From Rhynchopus sp. YZ270_cl-10 (lineage: Eukaryota; Euglenozoa; Diplonemea; Diplonemida; Diplonemidae): a DNA stretch of 64,000 nt. Position 1 is the stretch's first letter. Each line of letters opens with the position of its first letter. Made by a program: the position numbers and the translations under genes. Location: contig OZ037837.1 in assembly GCA_964035575.1 (NCBI GenBank), positions 1,612,001 to 1,676,000 of the forward strand, read 5' to 3'. Positions 1-10,408 of the stretch are shown here, one piece after another. The notes beneath the pieces were generated by a model. That model did not search any database, was not told the origin of the DNA, and was given only the letters and a program-made list of their open reading frames with translations.

Positions 1-3000
1 ATTGTACACCCCTTGACGACGAAGACATCGGTACGATGAATAAGGAGCCTCTGGTCGCTATGCTGTCTCAGTGAGCAGTACAGGGATTCTATAGGCATAT
101 TAGGGGGTATAATTCCATGGAAAAAGGCGGAAAAAGCGGGAAAAAACACCAAAAAATCAGGAAAAAGTACGAAATAGTGCTCAAAAGTGTGTTTTTCGTG
201 GTTTTGGGTGATTTTTTGGGGGTTTGGGGGTTTTTGATAAATAAATATTTTTTTTTGAATAGATAAAAGCAATAAATTACTTTTTATTTAAAACAAAAGG
301 CACTCCGTATCCAAAACAGGGGGGCAGTCTGGGGACAAAAACAGATTTCTGTATTGGGGAGGGTGGGAGTGTTTTTCGCTAAAAGGTAGGATTAAAAGTA
401 AAAGAAAATGATGTAAAACATCGGGTAGTCGGGTCCACTTGGAAAATACATAACTACATATAAGTAGTATATAAAGCACGTAGCCCTAAAAAGTACAAGG
501 ACCAAGAACCGACATGAACAGGGACCAAAGAGTCGTGGTGAATTCAAATAATGATCAGTTACCGAGAAACAACCACTGGTCGACAAACACTAGAAAAGGA
601 AAATCAGCTGAAAAGAAAACGAAAACGTGATATTCTAACTTGTATCTGGCGTAATAAAAAACGGCGTCCACGTATCATTGGTTGAGCGACGCTTGCCCAG
701 ATGACCCGTACCAGGAGAATAAAATTACAAAGAAAAGGAAAATAACAAAATAAACAAAAAGCACAACAAGAGTATCCCAAAGTAGTATACAGACAGCACA
801 ACTCCCTACAAGGATGTGGCGGCAAGGCCGGTCTGACAACAAAGTTCTTGAACACATACAAAGATGTGTACAAGAACTTTGTTTTGTTTGAGGTATTTTA
901 GTAAAAAAGAAAAGAAAATGGTTGGAATAGGGAAAACAAGTTGGATTAGTATTTATTGTATAAGCCAATTCAGTTCGTATGGTTTTTTTTTTTTTCCCAT
1001 TTTTATTTTCAATTGGGGGTTTGGGGGGGGGTTTTGGGTGTTTTTTCGGGTTTTTCGCGGGTTTTTACGAAAAAAGTGGTTTTGGACAGCAAAAACGGCC
1101 GGACGGCCCCCCCTATGGGGGGGGGGGGGGGGTAGGTGGGGGCAAAACCCCTATTTTTTTGAGGCATTTTGACTTTTTTGGACTTCCGCGCAAAGTACGT
1201 ACAAACCACCCCTCATACCCACCCAGAAATGGGTCAGAAACACCCTGTGACCCGAAAATCCATGCTAAGGGCGACTCAGAATATGAAAAAATGCAAAAAA
1301 ATAGTGAAAAAGTGGCCTTTTGACGGTTTTGGCCATGTTGGGTAAAATGGCCATTTTTGGACAAAAAAATCAAAAAAACAGCAAAATTTCGACGTCATGA
1401 CAGCTGCTTGGGCACAAACCTACCCCAGGGAGGTCCTGTGAGTCCATTCCGACCTGTTTTGGACACTTTAGGTACTTTTTTTGGCCGTTTTTTGGTGTTT
1501 TTAGGTCAAAAAATACCCTGGACTTTACCCTGGACGTCCCTGGGCCGCGACTTGCGCCCTGCTTTTGGACCCACTCTGGGCCAAAAAATGGGTGAAAACC
1601 CCCGAAAAAGCACTCCGGGAACCCAGATAGTTCCAAATATCCACCAGAAACCCACCCAAACACCTCAAAAACATGCCAGAAAAATATTTTCAAAAACACA
1701 CTTTTTTCAAAAAGTTCATCTGGGCAGGTTCCATAATGACTTATTTGAAAAAGTGTGTTTTTAAAAATATTTTTCTGGCATGTTTTTGAGGTGTTTGGGT
1801 GGGTTTCTGGTGGATATTTGGAACTATCTGGGTTCCCGGAGTGCTTTTTCGGGGGTTTTCACCCATTTTTTGGCCCAGAGTGGGTCCAAAAGCAGGGCGC
1901 AAGTCGCGGCCCAGGGACGTCCAGGGTAAAGTCCAGGGTATTTTTTGACCTAAAAACACCAAAAAACGGCCAAAAAAAGTACCTAAAGTGTCCAAAACAG
2001 GTCGGAATGGACTCACAGGACCTCCCTGGGGTAGGTTTGTGCCCAAGCAGCTGTCATGACGTCGAAATTTTGCTGTTTTTTTGATTTTTTTGTCCAAAAA
2101 TGGCCATTTTACCCAACATGGCCAAAACCGTCAAAAGGCCACTTTTTCACTATTTTTTTGCATTTTTTCATATTCTGAGTCGCCCTTAGCATGGATTTTC
2201 GGGTCACAGGGTGTTTCTGACCCATTTCTGGGTGGGTATGAGGGGTGGTTTGTACGTACTTTGCGCGGAAGTCCAAAAAAGTCAAAATGCCTCAAAAAAA
2301 TAGGGGTTTTGCCCCCACCTACCCCCCCCCCCCCCCCCATAGGGGGGGCCGTCCGGCCGTTTTTGCTGTCCAAAACCACTTTTTTCGTAAAAACCCGCGA
2401 AAAACCCGAAAAAACACCCAAAACCCCCCCCCAAACCCCCAATTGAAAATAAAAATGGGAAAAAAAAAAAAACCATACGAACTGAATTGGCTTATACAAT
2501 AAATACTAATCCAACTTGTTTTCCCTATTCCAACCATTTTCTTTTCTTTTTTACTAAAATACCTCAAACAAAACAAAGTTCTTGTACACATCTTTGTATG
2601 TGTTCAAGAACTTTGTTGTCAGACCGGCCTTGCCGCCACATCCTTGTAGGGAGTTGTGCTGTCTGTATACTACTTTGGGATACTCTTGTTGTGCTTTTTG
2701 TTTATTTTGTTATTTTCCTTTTCTTTGTAATTTTATTCTCCTGGTACGGGTCATCTGGGCAAGCGTCGCTCAACCAATGATACGTGGACGCCGTTTTTTA
2801 TTACGCCAGATACAAGTTAGAATATCACGTTTTCGTTTTCTTTTCAGCTGATTTTCCTTTTCTAGTGTTTGTCGACCAGTGGTTGTTTCTCGGTAACTGA
2901 TCATTATTTGAATTCACCACGACTCTTTGGTCCCTGTTCATGTCGGTTCTTGGTCCTTGTACTTTTTAGGGCTACGTGCTTTATATACTACTTATATGTA

Positions 3001-3454
3001 GTTATGTATTTTCCAAGTGGACCCGACTACCCGATGTTTTACATCATTTTCTTTTACTTTTAATCCTACCTTTTAGCGAAAAACACTCCCACCCTCCCCA
3101 ATACAGAAATCTGTTTTTGTCCCCAGACTGCCCCCCTGTTTTGGATACGGAGTGCCTTTTGTTTTAAATAAAAAGTAATTTATTGCTTTTATCTATTCAA
3201 AAAAAAATATTTATTTATCAAAAACCCCCAAACCCCCAAAAAATCACCCAAAACCACGAAAAACACACTTTTGAGCACTATTTCGTACTTTTTCCTGATT
3301 TTTTGGTGTTTTTTCCCGCTTTTTCCGCCTTTTTCCATGGAATTATACCCCCTAATATGCCTATAGAATCCCTGTACTGCTCACTGAGACAGCATAGCGA
3401 CCAGAGGCTCCTTATTCATCGTACCGATGTCTTCGTCGTCAAGGGGTGTACAAT
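1..3454. repeat. Palindrome 1: near-perfect 1.7-kb inverted repeat
   Basis: Bases 1-1706 return as the reverse complement at 1748-3454 around a spacer of about 40 bp. Landmarks are mirrored: the 16-base G run at 1117-1132 faces a 17-base C run at 2322-2338, and only scattered single-base differences are visible. The arms are rich in T/A and G/C homopolymers and hold no convincing internal gene; the mirrored reading frames in them have no domain character. The outermost 74 bases of each arm look like the tail of a coding sequence. The left arm touches the window edge, so the true palindrome may be longer. Core words are shared with palindrome 2. A fold-back library or assembly artefact cannot be excluded from sequence alone. 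Confidence 0.93.
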
Positions 3455-3755
3455 CTGCCGCAAATTCCTGCATCTCTGTCTTTGTGAAGAGATCAAGCAC
3501 TCTAGTGTTGTACTTTTCAAGTTGCTACTTCTGGGTGCTTTGCATGGACCTGCCTTTGTGGTGCGCTTTGGTGTGTGCTGCGGCAAGTTCTTCCCTTGAG
3601 AGAGACGGAACCCAACCTAGATTGTAGAGGATGTCTAGGTTCCAGCGACAGTGAGTCGGTGTTGTCGGGTGCTGGCTCCTTTCGTGGTGGCTTGCAACTT
3701 GGTCAAGGACGCCGACAACGGATTCACACGAATCATTGGTTATGGGAGGAGGCAA
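3381..3755 (-). pseudogene. Unidentified broken minus-strand reading frame, its tail inside the palindrome arm
   Basis: The minus strand reads a peptide of ordinary composition (including REELAAAHTKAHHKG and, at its end, ADCTPLDDEDIGTMNKEPL) that stops at 3381-3383. It is interrupted and so looks decayed. Other short minus-strand stretches up to about 3950 may belong to it. Its last 24 codons lie inside the right arm of palindrome 1. The mirror copy of that tail enters at window bases 3-74 on the + strand, so two copies converge on the palindrome. I do not recognise the family, and it may be part of a mobile element. Confidence 0.4.
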
Positions 3756-5130
3756 GCAAGGTTTTACTGCACTTAGGCACAGGATACGTTGTCATTTTCA
3801 GGGACCAAAAAAGTCCTAGCAAGTGCTGCAAGTACGATTTTACACAGCTCAGGAGGTCTGTCGGGCAGTTCGGAAGGGATTTAGACACTTCTGCGACTGC
3901 CTGAACACGCCTTTTGGGTTTTTGGGTTTTGGGTGCGAAAAACGTCAACAAAGGGGAGGAAATACCGTTATTTTAAGCGTTGCAGACACAAAAAACACCC
4001 TCAAAAACCCCCCAGGGACCCCAAAGCTGCAAAATCCACACATTTCCACCTCGGGACCTCATTGGAGGTGGACTGAGGTGTTTTTTGGGTGTTTTGAATG
4101 AATTGAAATTATTTTTTTTTGGTACATAAATGGTCTTCTGCTAGGCGTTGCATAGCCGTTGCGAAAGTGTTGCAAAAGTGTTGCATGGCCTATAAAACCC
4201 TCCCAAGTGCCCAAAATGCTATTTTTCACCCTACATGAGGTCTGGGGGACATTTTCCTGGGTGTTTGGACACCATTCCGACTGCCTTAGCACTTTTTGGG
4301 GGGTTTTCAGGGACAAAAAAAGTCAAAAAAGTGACTAAAAAAAGGGTACTTTTAAGCGTTTGGGGCACACACACCCACTGCAAAATGCATCTGGGGCCCC
4401 CACAGGACCCCTAAAAGCTGTAAAAACCATATATTTCCACCCTGGGACCCCACCGGATGTGGACCGAGGTGTTTTTCGGGTGTTTAGAAGGAATTTTGTC
4501 TGACTGGAAAATTTTTTTGGTAAGTGTTGCATTTTGGCCATCTTGGTGACGATCTGGTGACGCCATTTTTAGAGATTTTTCACAAAAAACCGATTTTTTT
4601 TAACCAGGAAAGTCTCTGTAGAGGTTGTCAGGTGGTTTAATGGGATATTTGGGTGATCCCCAGGGCGATTTGCGGCCAGGCACGCCCACCTTAGTGGATT
4701 TCTTCACCTAAATTTCAAAAAAATGGGTTTTGGACAGCAAATCCTTAAGGAATTCCTTATACGTGGCCCCCCCTACCCCCCCCCCCCCCAGTAACAAAAA
4801 GAAAACCGACGCAGGAGCTTTTCTTGGAACTGTTTTATTCTCCTCACCCCAACAATAACATCACATTCAGAAAAACACTGTTTTTTCGTTTTTATTCGCT
4901 TTCTTTTCTTCTTCCTCACACTTTGTTACTGTGAAGAAATTTTTTTTCGTTTCCTGGTCGCATACTGCGAGTTTTCCTGGATGCGCAGGAAAAATGACTG
5001 GGGAGTGTTGGTGGCTCCGTGACGCCACAGAGCCGGCACACTCGTTGAGTGCCTCACAAAACCTAAAATTACTTCTTTGCTTTTATCTATTGTCCTCACG
5101 CTTTATCGTTGTTGTTGGGTTGGGAAATAA
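3455..5130. repeat. Gene-poor stretch with a diverged direct repeat related to the palindrome family
   Basis: Two diverged direct copies lie at about 3965-4130 and 4345-4520. Both run from a TTTAAGCGTT word through AAGCTG(C/T)AAAA, a TTTCCACC(T/C) word and GAGGTGTTTTT to GGGTGTTT. The T/A-rich style with the words GGTGTTTTT, CCATTCCGAC and GGACACC resembles the palindrome arms, so these look like single-arm relatives. A C-tract motif with CCTTATACGTGG sits at 4755-4790. No gene is seen apart from the broken frame at 3381-3755. Confidence 0.6.
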
Positions 5131-5332
5131 AAAATGCGATTGAAGCCCTCCACCTCTCCCACTCCCATGGTATACAATCTTCTCTCCCACATATGTAGCA
5201 ACCACACGCGCTAATAAGGGCAGCTGTCCTCGGACAGGTGAGTAGCGACGCCTCTCTAGCAAGCTGGCATAAGAGAGTAGAGGCAGAAGCTTCATCCTTG
5301 AGGCTCTGCGACTGGCCAGTGTCGTGTATTGT

Positions 5333-5615
5333 ACACTTTGCACTTTACACTTTACACTTTACACTTTACACTTTACACTTTACACTTTACACTTTACACT
5401 TTACACTTTACACTTTACACTTTACACTTTACACTTTACACTTTACACTTTACACTTTACACTTTACACTTTACACTTTACACTTTACACTTTACACTTT
5501 ACACTTTACACTTTACACTTTACACTTTACACTTTACACTTTACACTTTACACTTTACACTTTACACTTTACACTTTACACTTTACACTTTACACTTTAC
5601 ACTTTACACTTTACT
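5333..5615. repeat. TTTACAC heptamer tandem array
   Basis: About 40 almost perfect copies of the 7-bp unit CACTTTA. Because 7 is not divisible by 3, all three + frames stay open and give the same artificial LYTLHFT peptide. The same array with about 27 copies sits in the paralogous segment at 12335-12526. Confidence 0.97.
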
Positions 5616-5684
5616 TGTTTTTGTTCGGTTAGCCATCCATGTAAGCGAAATGTTTTAGAGCGAAAATCTATTTCAAAAGAATGC

Positions 5685-5892
5685 TGCCACATAGGGGGGG
5701 GGAGATGTGTGCTGTCTGTGTAGTCCCCTCAAAACAAGAACAGGGAAACTGTCCCCCACTGCCTTGAGCGGTGTGGAACCCCGCCACGTAGAACAACAAG
5801 TAAGCGTGGTATGAGGCAGTATCAGGGTCATGCCAGCACCCGCGGCAGCACTAAACCCGCCTACAATGTAGGTAATCGTAAAAAAAAAAAAA
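5685..5892 (+). mobile_element. Short poly(A)-tailed retroposon (SINE-like) insertion with target-site duplication
   Basis: This 208-bp block is missing from the otherwise collinear copy of segment A. It is flanked by AAAAGAATGC (5675-5684 and 5893-5902) and ends in a run of about 17 A. The unoccupied site, TTTCAAAAGAATGCGCTT, is intact near 12580. A 3' poly(A), a 10-bp direct repeat and a preserved empty site are the hallmarks of LINE-type target-primed insertion. The body is GC-rich, starts TGCCACATAGGGGG and has no open reading frame. I could not match it to a tRNA, 7SL or rRNA, and clear A/B boxes of a pol III promoter are not obvious. Confidence 0.82.
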
Positions 5893-6001
5893 AAAAGAAT
5901 GCGCTTTAATAATTTGGCAGGTGCGAAGTAATTGTTTTTCTCTCCCTAGGCTAGCTGCAAGCGTAGGCCGCCCAGACCACCCAGAAGTAGTGACATGAAA
6001 T

Positions 6002-6578
6002 GAAAATATTACGAAATGAGCAAATAATACGAGGTGTGTGCGTTTCACCAGAACCTCTCCCTTTTGTCTTTATTGTTTTTATTGCGTTATTGTTTGCGGG
6101 GGGTGGGGGGGAAACATAAAAAGGAAAAGTGGAGTGCGGTTTCAATTTTCGATTTGATTGCAGCCTTTTCCTCTTTCTTTCTTCAGGAAGAGAAATCCGC
6201 TTGTTCTCGTTATGCTGTTTTGCACTTTGCGTCGCTTTACTCCAGAACTCTGTTCTGTATCTTATCGTTGCGACGTCGTATGTTCTTTGCGAAATGGTGA
6301 GTGTCATGTGCAGTTGACTTATGCCTCAACTCTGTGTTACATTCATGGAACGAAGAGTGTTACCGCGCTACCGAAATGCTTTTTCCTGCTTGCTGTTCAG
6401 CACCACATAAAGGTCTTCTGCCAACATTGCACACACCCTGGTTACTCACGAAGGTGCTGAGGAGATTGTGAACACAGTTAAGTATAAATGCTGTCACCAC
6501 TCTGTTTCTATCCCATAAACACACACCCAACCCCTTCCAGACACCCCTGCACCCTCCCACCTCTTCGAAACACACAAC
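6002..6578 (+). promoter_or_regulatory. 5' flank of the first B-box gene, shared with the second copy
   Basis: From about 6150 the sequence closely matches 19615-20045, the flank of the second B-box gene, so the duplication includes upstream DNA. It ends in an A/C-rich leader with a CCTTCCAG|ACACCCC acceptor-like site and CACACAACATG at the start codon. At 6002-6030 is a short repeat (GAAAATATTAC..AAATGAGC) also found at 17376-17404. The block 6030-6110 (GAGGTGTGTGCGTTTCACC and a G-rich tract) returns inverted at 30345-30430. Confidence 0.6.
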
Positions 6579-8245
6579 ATGGTGTCTGGCACGCAACCCA
6601 CCGCACCACAGATGCCGAGCTGTGAGAACTGTGACGAGCCTGCACAGCTGCAGTGCGGATCTGCAAGGAGCTGTTCTTCTGCGACACACCTGCGTGCTTC
6701 GAAGTGTTCCACTCATCCTTGAGGCCACGTGACCGTGAGGCACATCGCGCTTCTGTGACTCCTTGCGGGACGTCGTCGAAGTGTGCACAGCACCCAGGAC
6801 AAGAGCTGTCCCTCGTCTGTGAAGACCCTGCGTGTGGAGACGCGTTGATCTGCATGCGTTGTGCTTACTTCGGACACACGGGACACAAGACAGTTAACAT
6901 CACGGACTACATGAAACGCCAGCGTGACACCCTCCACTCACACGTGGAAGACCTGACAGCACAGCGGACTGCTGCAGAGGAGAAGTGCCGTGTGCTTGAG
7001 GCACTCCCACCCACGGAGGACAGGTACAAAGACCTTCTCCTGCAGACACGCGTCGGGCACCTCGTGATGGGTGAGGATGTGTCGCGCAGCGAAGTCGTGT
7101 GTGAGGAGGAGGTGGCACGGAGCTTCCTCACACAGGCACTCAGTCGTGAAGGGGAGGTGTGTGCGCTGAAGACGTTTGTTGCGAAGGCAGGACACATGAT
7201 TGCTGAGTGTGAGGCGGTGTGCCAGCTTGGGGACGACCAGGTGCTGCGTGCGGTCACAGAGTCGCAGGCCGTTGTGCGGAGCATCAACAGCATGGCAGCG
7301 AGTGGAGACCGCCACTGCCTTGTGGGTGCTGCAGACCCACACACAACGTTTTCCCTGAAGCTGCCTGTTTCGAACGTGCACGATGCCCTTGCCCAAATGT
7401 CTCTTGTAGTGCCCGTCCTTGTGCAGGGGTTGGATGGAGCGGAACACGAGATTGAGGTGAGTGTGGATGACACAGGCAGGGACTTGCTTCGGAAGGTGGC
7501 GTCTGCAGTGGGGTTGCGTGAAGGCTGCTTCGACATGACTTTCAGAGATGAAGTGATTGCAGAAGGAGAGGACGTGGTGCAGCTGAGGGGTCACAGGGTT
7601 GTTGCAGCACTCAACACAGAGAGGAGGAAGCAGGATGCAGCACTTCATGCGTTGGGTGAGACAACACTTACATCACAAAGGTTAAAGCAGGTGACTGATG
7701 AAGGCAGTGATCTGAAGGTGGCTTGCTTGCTCCTGCAGGCACAAGTTGTGACTGCGATTCCAGACTACTTCTTCTCGAGTACTACAGTGACGTGCATTGA
7801 TCTCAGTCATGCGTCTGCTGTGACTGTGATCGGGAACAACTTTCTTCGTGACTGCACAGCTTTGATCAAAGTTGATTTGAGTGGATTACAAAGTGTCACC
7901 TCGATTGGCGACGAGTTTCTCGGTGAGTGCACATCATTGTCGGCACTTGATCTGAGTGGATTTCAAGCTGTCACCTCGATTGGGAACTGGTTTCTCGGCA
8001 GGTGCACATCATTAGCAACAGTTGATCTGAGTGGGGTCGAAGCTGTCACCTCGATTGGGCACTCGTTCCTCGGCGACTGCACATCATTGTCGACAGTTGA
8101 CTTGAGTGGATTACAAGCTGTCACGACGATTGCCATTGCTCCGATTGGTGGAGGCTTCATGTCCGGGTGCACAGAGTTGAAGACCTTGCATGGAAAGGAT
8201 AAGTGTCGCAATGTTGTATTCAGCAGTTTGCCTTTACGCCGTTGA
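6579..8245 (+). pseudogene. B-box / ubiquitin-like / LRR protein, copy 1 (frameshifted in B-box 1)
   Basis: This is the paralogue of 20046-21653. The equivalent start codon is ATG 6579, followed by MVSGTQPTAPQMPSCENCDE. At about 6655 one G is missing relative to copy 2 (TGCGGATCTGC against TGCGGGATCTGC). Translation from 6579 therefore ends near 6722, and the rest (6653-8245, no early ATG) is in another frame. Beyond this single lesion the gene is open: B-box 2 (CAQHPGQ...CEDPACGD...CMRC...H..H), a helical region, a ubiquitin-like domain (VPVLVQGLDGAEHEIEVSV) and four BspA-like LRR units with VTSIG and DLSG cores. It is either a very young pseudogene, expressed from a downstream ATG, or carries a sequencing error. 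Confidence 0.75.
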
Positions 8246-8870
8246 GAAGCAAGAAACCATTCACTTTTGCAGCAGTTGTTGTCGTGCATCTTCTCCTTTT
8301 CTGCCAGGACGTTCTCCTGTGTAGCTTTGTGTCTGTCCAAAGGACTGCCACTCGTATTTTTCTGTGCACCACCAACCTATTACACCGTTGCTGTTCCTGC
8401 TGCAGTTGAACGTCGTAAGCAGTGTGGCAAGGGAAGGCGTACGGCAGAAAAGGCGGGGACTTGCAAGGGGTGTGTGAAATAGTGTTTTTCAACAAGCAAA
8501 GCTGCTGCGTAATTACCCTCAAAGGCATCCTATGAAGGAAACCTAGTTCCCAATTCTGAGGGGTTCCTTTGTTCCTGCCAAAATTGCAACAGATACTGGG
8601 GGGAAAACATAGACTTATGTGTTCATCCTGAACCACAGTCTGGGATTGTCTCCGCAAATGCAAGAGCAGTTTTTATTATAGGCTGGAAGTAGATGAATCT
8701 AATTATTGGCGTTTGTTGAGTTGGCAGTTAATTCTTCCAAGCGGACAGATATTTGTGAAAATTTGAAGGAAAACCTTTGTGTATTTGCAGAAATCCAAAA
8801 AAAACGAAGTCCGCGACCACTACGCAATAAGTACGCAACATGGGTCGTCAGGAGCACTACTCTTTTTTTT
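8246..8870. other. 3' flank of B-box gene copy 1, no gene seen
   Basis: The first 40 bases match the flank of copy 2 (GAAGCAAGAAACCATTCAC); the sequences then diverge. Short reading frames here have no domain features or conserved counterpart. The stretch runs into a dispersed repeat at about 8871. Confidence 0.5.
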
Positions 8871-9216
8871 TCAACTTACCTTCCTTCACCCCCCCTGTAA
8901 GGGCAACCGTAGGTGAAGTAAGGTATAGTATTGAAATCGATGTGGGGGGGGAGTAAAGGGTCAATTTTACAAAACCAGATTTTGAGGAAAATTTTGGCCA
9001 AAAATGGGCCCCACGTATAAGCAACCGGGCTCATATTTCTCAAAATTTAAGTGGTCAAAAAATTGTCCAATTTTCGAGATTGACCCCACCACTGCACGGA
9101 CGGATCCCAAAAATGCAAATAAGGACCCTTTTTCAACTTACCTTCCTTCACCCCCCCTGTAAGGGCAACCGTAGGTGAAGTAAGGTATAGTATTGAAATC
9201 GATGTGGGGGGGGAGT
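8871..9216 (+). repeat. Dispersed repeat R1, copy 1, with its head duplicated
   Basis: R1 has two parts: a head (CAACTTACCTTCCTTCACC .. GTAAGGTATAGTATTGAAAT) ending in a G run, and a body starting AGTAAAGGGTCAATTTTAC and ending GCAAATAAGGACCCTTTTT. Here the order is head (8871-8952), body (8953-9136), then a second head (9130-9216) that abuts palindrome 2. The body recurs at 11358-11545 and, inverted, at 19222-19480. The head recurs inverted at 19463-19505 and weakly at 36570-36610. It is non-coding. Confidence 0.85.
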
Positions 9217-10408
9217 TAGGGGATACGACTCCAGCCATTTTGGCTGGGACCAAACGCACGGAAAATTCATTTGGCATTATCTGGCCATCTCCAAGGCAAC
9301 TGCGGGTGAAAAACACCCTCAGAGTGGGTCACAGGGGGCCTGTGGGTCGAAAAACGACCCAGAAGCCACCCCAGAATACAAAAAAATGGAAAAAAATAGT
9401 GAAAAAACGGCTTTTTTCACGTTTTGGCCACTTTGGGCAAAATAGCGATTTTTCGAGAAAAAAATCAAAAACCGGCATATTTTTTGACATCACAAAGCCT
9501 CCTTTGGCACAAATATACCCCAAAAGTGGCCTGTGAGTCCATTCCAACCTGTTTTGGACATATTTGACACTTTTGGAAGTGTTTTTTTGGTGTTTTTAGG
9601 TCAAAAAAATGCCCAAGACGTCCCCAAGACATCCCCAAGACACTTTGCACACCCCCTGTTACGGTCATATTTTTTTCGTTTTTTTGCCTGAAACCCCCAA
9701 AATACCCCTCCCGGACCCCACATAGTCCCGAATATCCATCACACACCCACTCAGAGTGAGTAGAAGCACCCCAAAAAAAATATTTTTTAAAGCCCTAAAA
9801 TTGTGCTTCAGTTTCGGCAGCATCCATGTTGAAGTTGAAGGGCTTTAAAAAATATTTTTTTTGGGGTGCTTCTACTCACTCTGAGTGGGTGTGTGATGGA
9901 TATTCGGGACTATGTGGGGTCCGGGAGGGGTATTTTGGGGGTTTCAGGCAAAAAAACGAAAAAAATATGACCGTAACAGGGGGTGTGCAAAGTGTCTTGG
10001 GGATGTCTTGGGGACGTCTTGGGCATTTTTTTGACCTAAAAACACCAAAAAAACACTTCCAAAAGTGTCAAATATGTCCAAAACAGGTTGGAATGGACTC
10101 ACAGGCCACTTTTGGGGTATATTTGTGCCAAAGGAGGCTTTGTGATGTCAAAAAATATCCCGGTTTTTGATTTTTTTCTCGAAAAATCGCTATTTTGCCC
10201 AAAGTGGCCAAAACGTGAAAAAAGCCGTTTTTTCACTATTTTTTTCCATTTTTTTGTATTCTGGGGTGGCTTCTGGGTCGTTTTTCGACCCACAGGCCCC
10301 CTGTGACCCACTCTGAGGGTGTTTTTCACCCGCAGTTGCCTTGGAGATGACCAGATAATGCCAAATGAATTTTCCGTGCGCAAAAAATGGCTGGAGTCGT
10401 ACCCCCTA
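9217..10408. repeat. Palindrome 2: inverted repeat with ~580-bp arms
   Basis: The arms at about 9217-9796 and 9839-10408 are reverse complements with small indels, around a loop of about 42 bp. The termini are TTAGGGGATACGACTCC and GGAGTCGTACCCCCTA. The core word GAGTCCATTCC(A/G)ACCTG, the order of the runs around it, and GTTTTTTGGTGTTTTTAGGTC are shared with palindrome 1, so the two are one family. No protein-coding signal: the mirrored reading frames are made of homopolymer-rich sequence. Confidence 0.9.

Larger units (their letters stand above)
5134..6005. repeat. Segment A, duplicated at 12122-12715
   Basis: The stretch from GCGATTGAAGCCCTCCACC through the TTTACAC array to the ACATGAAATG word near 6000 is repeated in the same orientation at 12122-12715 with only a few differences. 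The two copies differ in array length (about 40 versus 27 units) and in a 208-bp insertion present only here. No gene is seen; reading frames across the array are artefacts of the period-7 repeat. Confidence 0.88.

Noticed and set aside
1117-1140. Telomere-like G tract followed by TAGGTGGGGG
   Set aside because: No tandem TTAGGG; isolated G runs recur at many internal repeat boundaries.
1357-2097. Mirrored reading frames inside palindrome 1 as possible transposase genes
   Set aside because: Homopolymer-derived composition (PKK, FFF, GGG), no motif, and identical mirror copies are explained by the palindrome itself.
5238-5723. LHFTLYT peptide frames and similar at 12301-12606 and 10871-11378
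   Set aside because: Open in all frames because the repeat periods (7 and 8) are not multiples of 3.
5685-5880. tRNA- or 7SL-derived body of the retroposon
   Set aside because: I could not identify convincing A and B boxes or a cloverleaf, so origin is left open.
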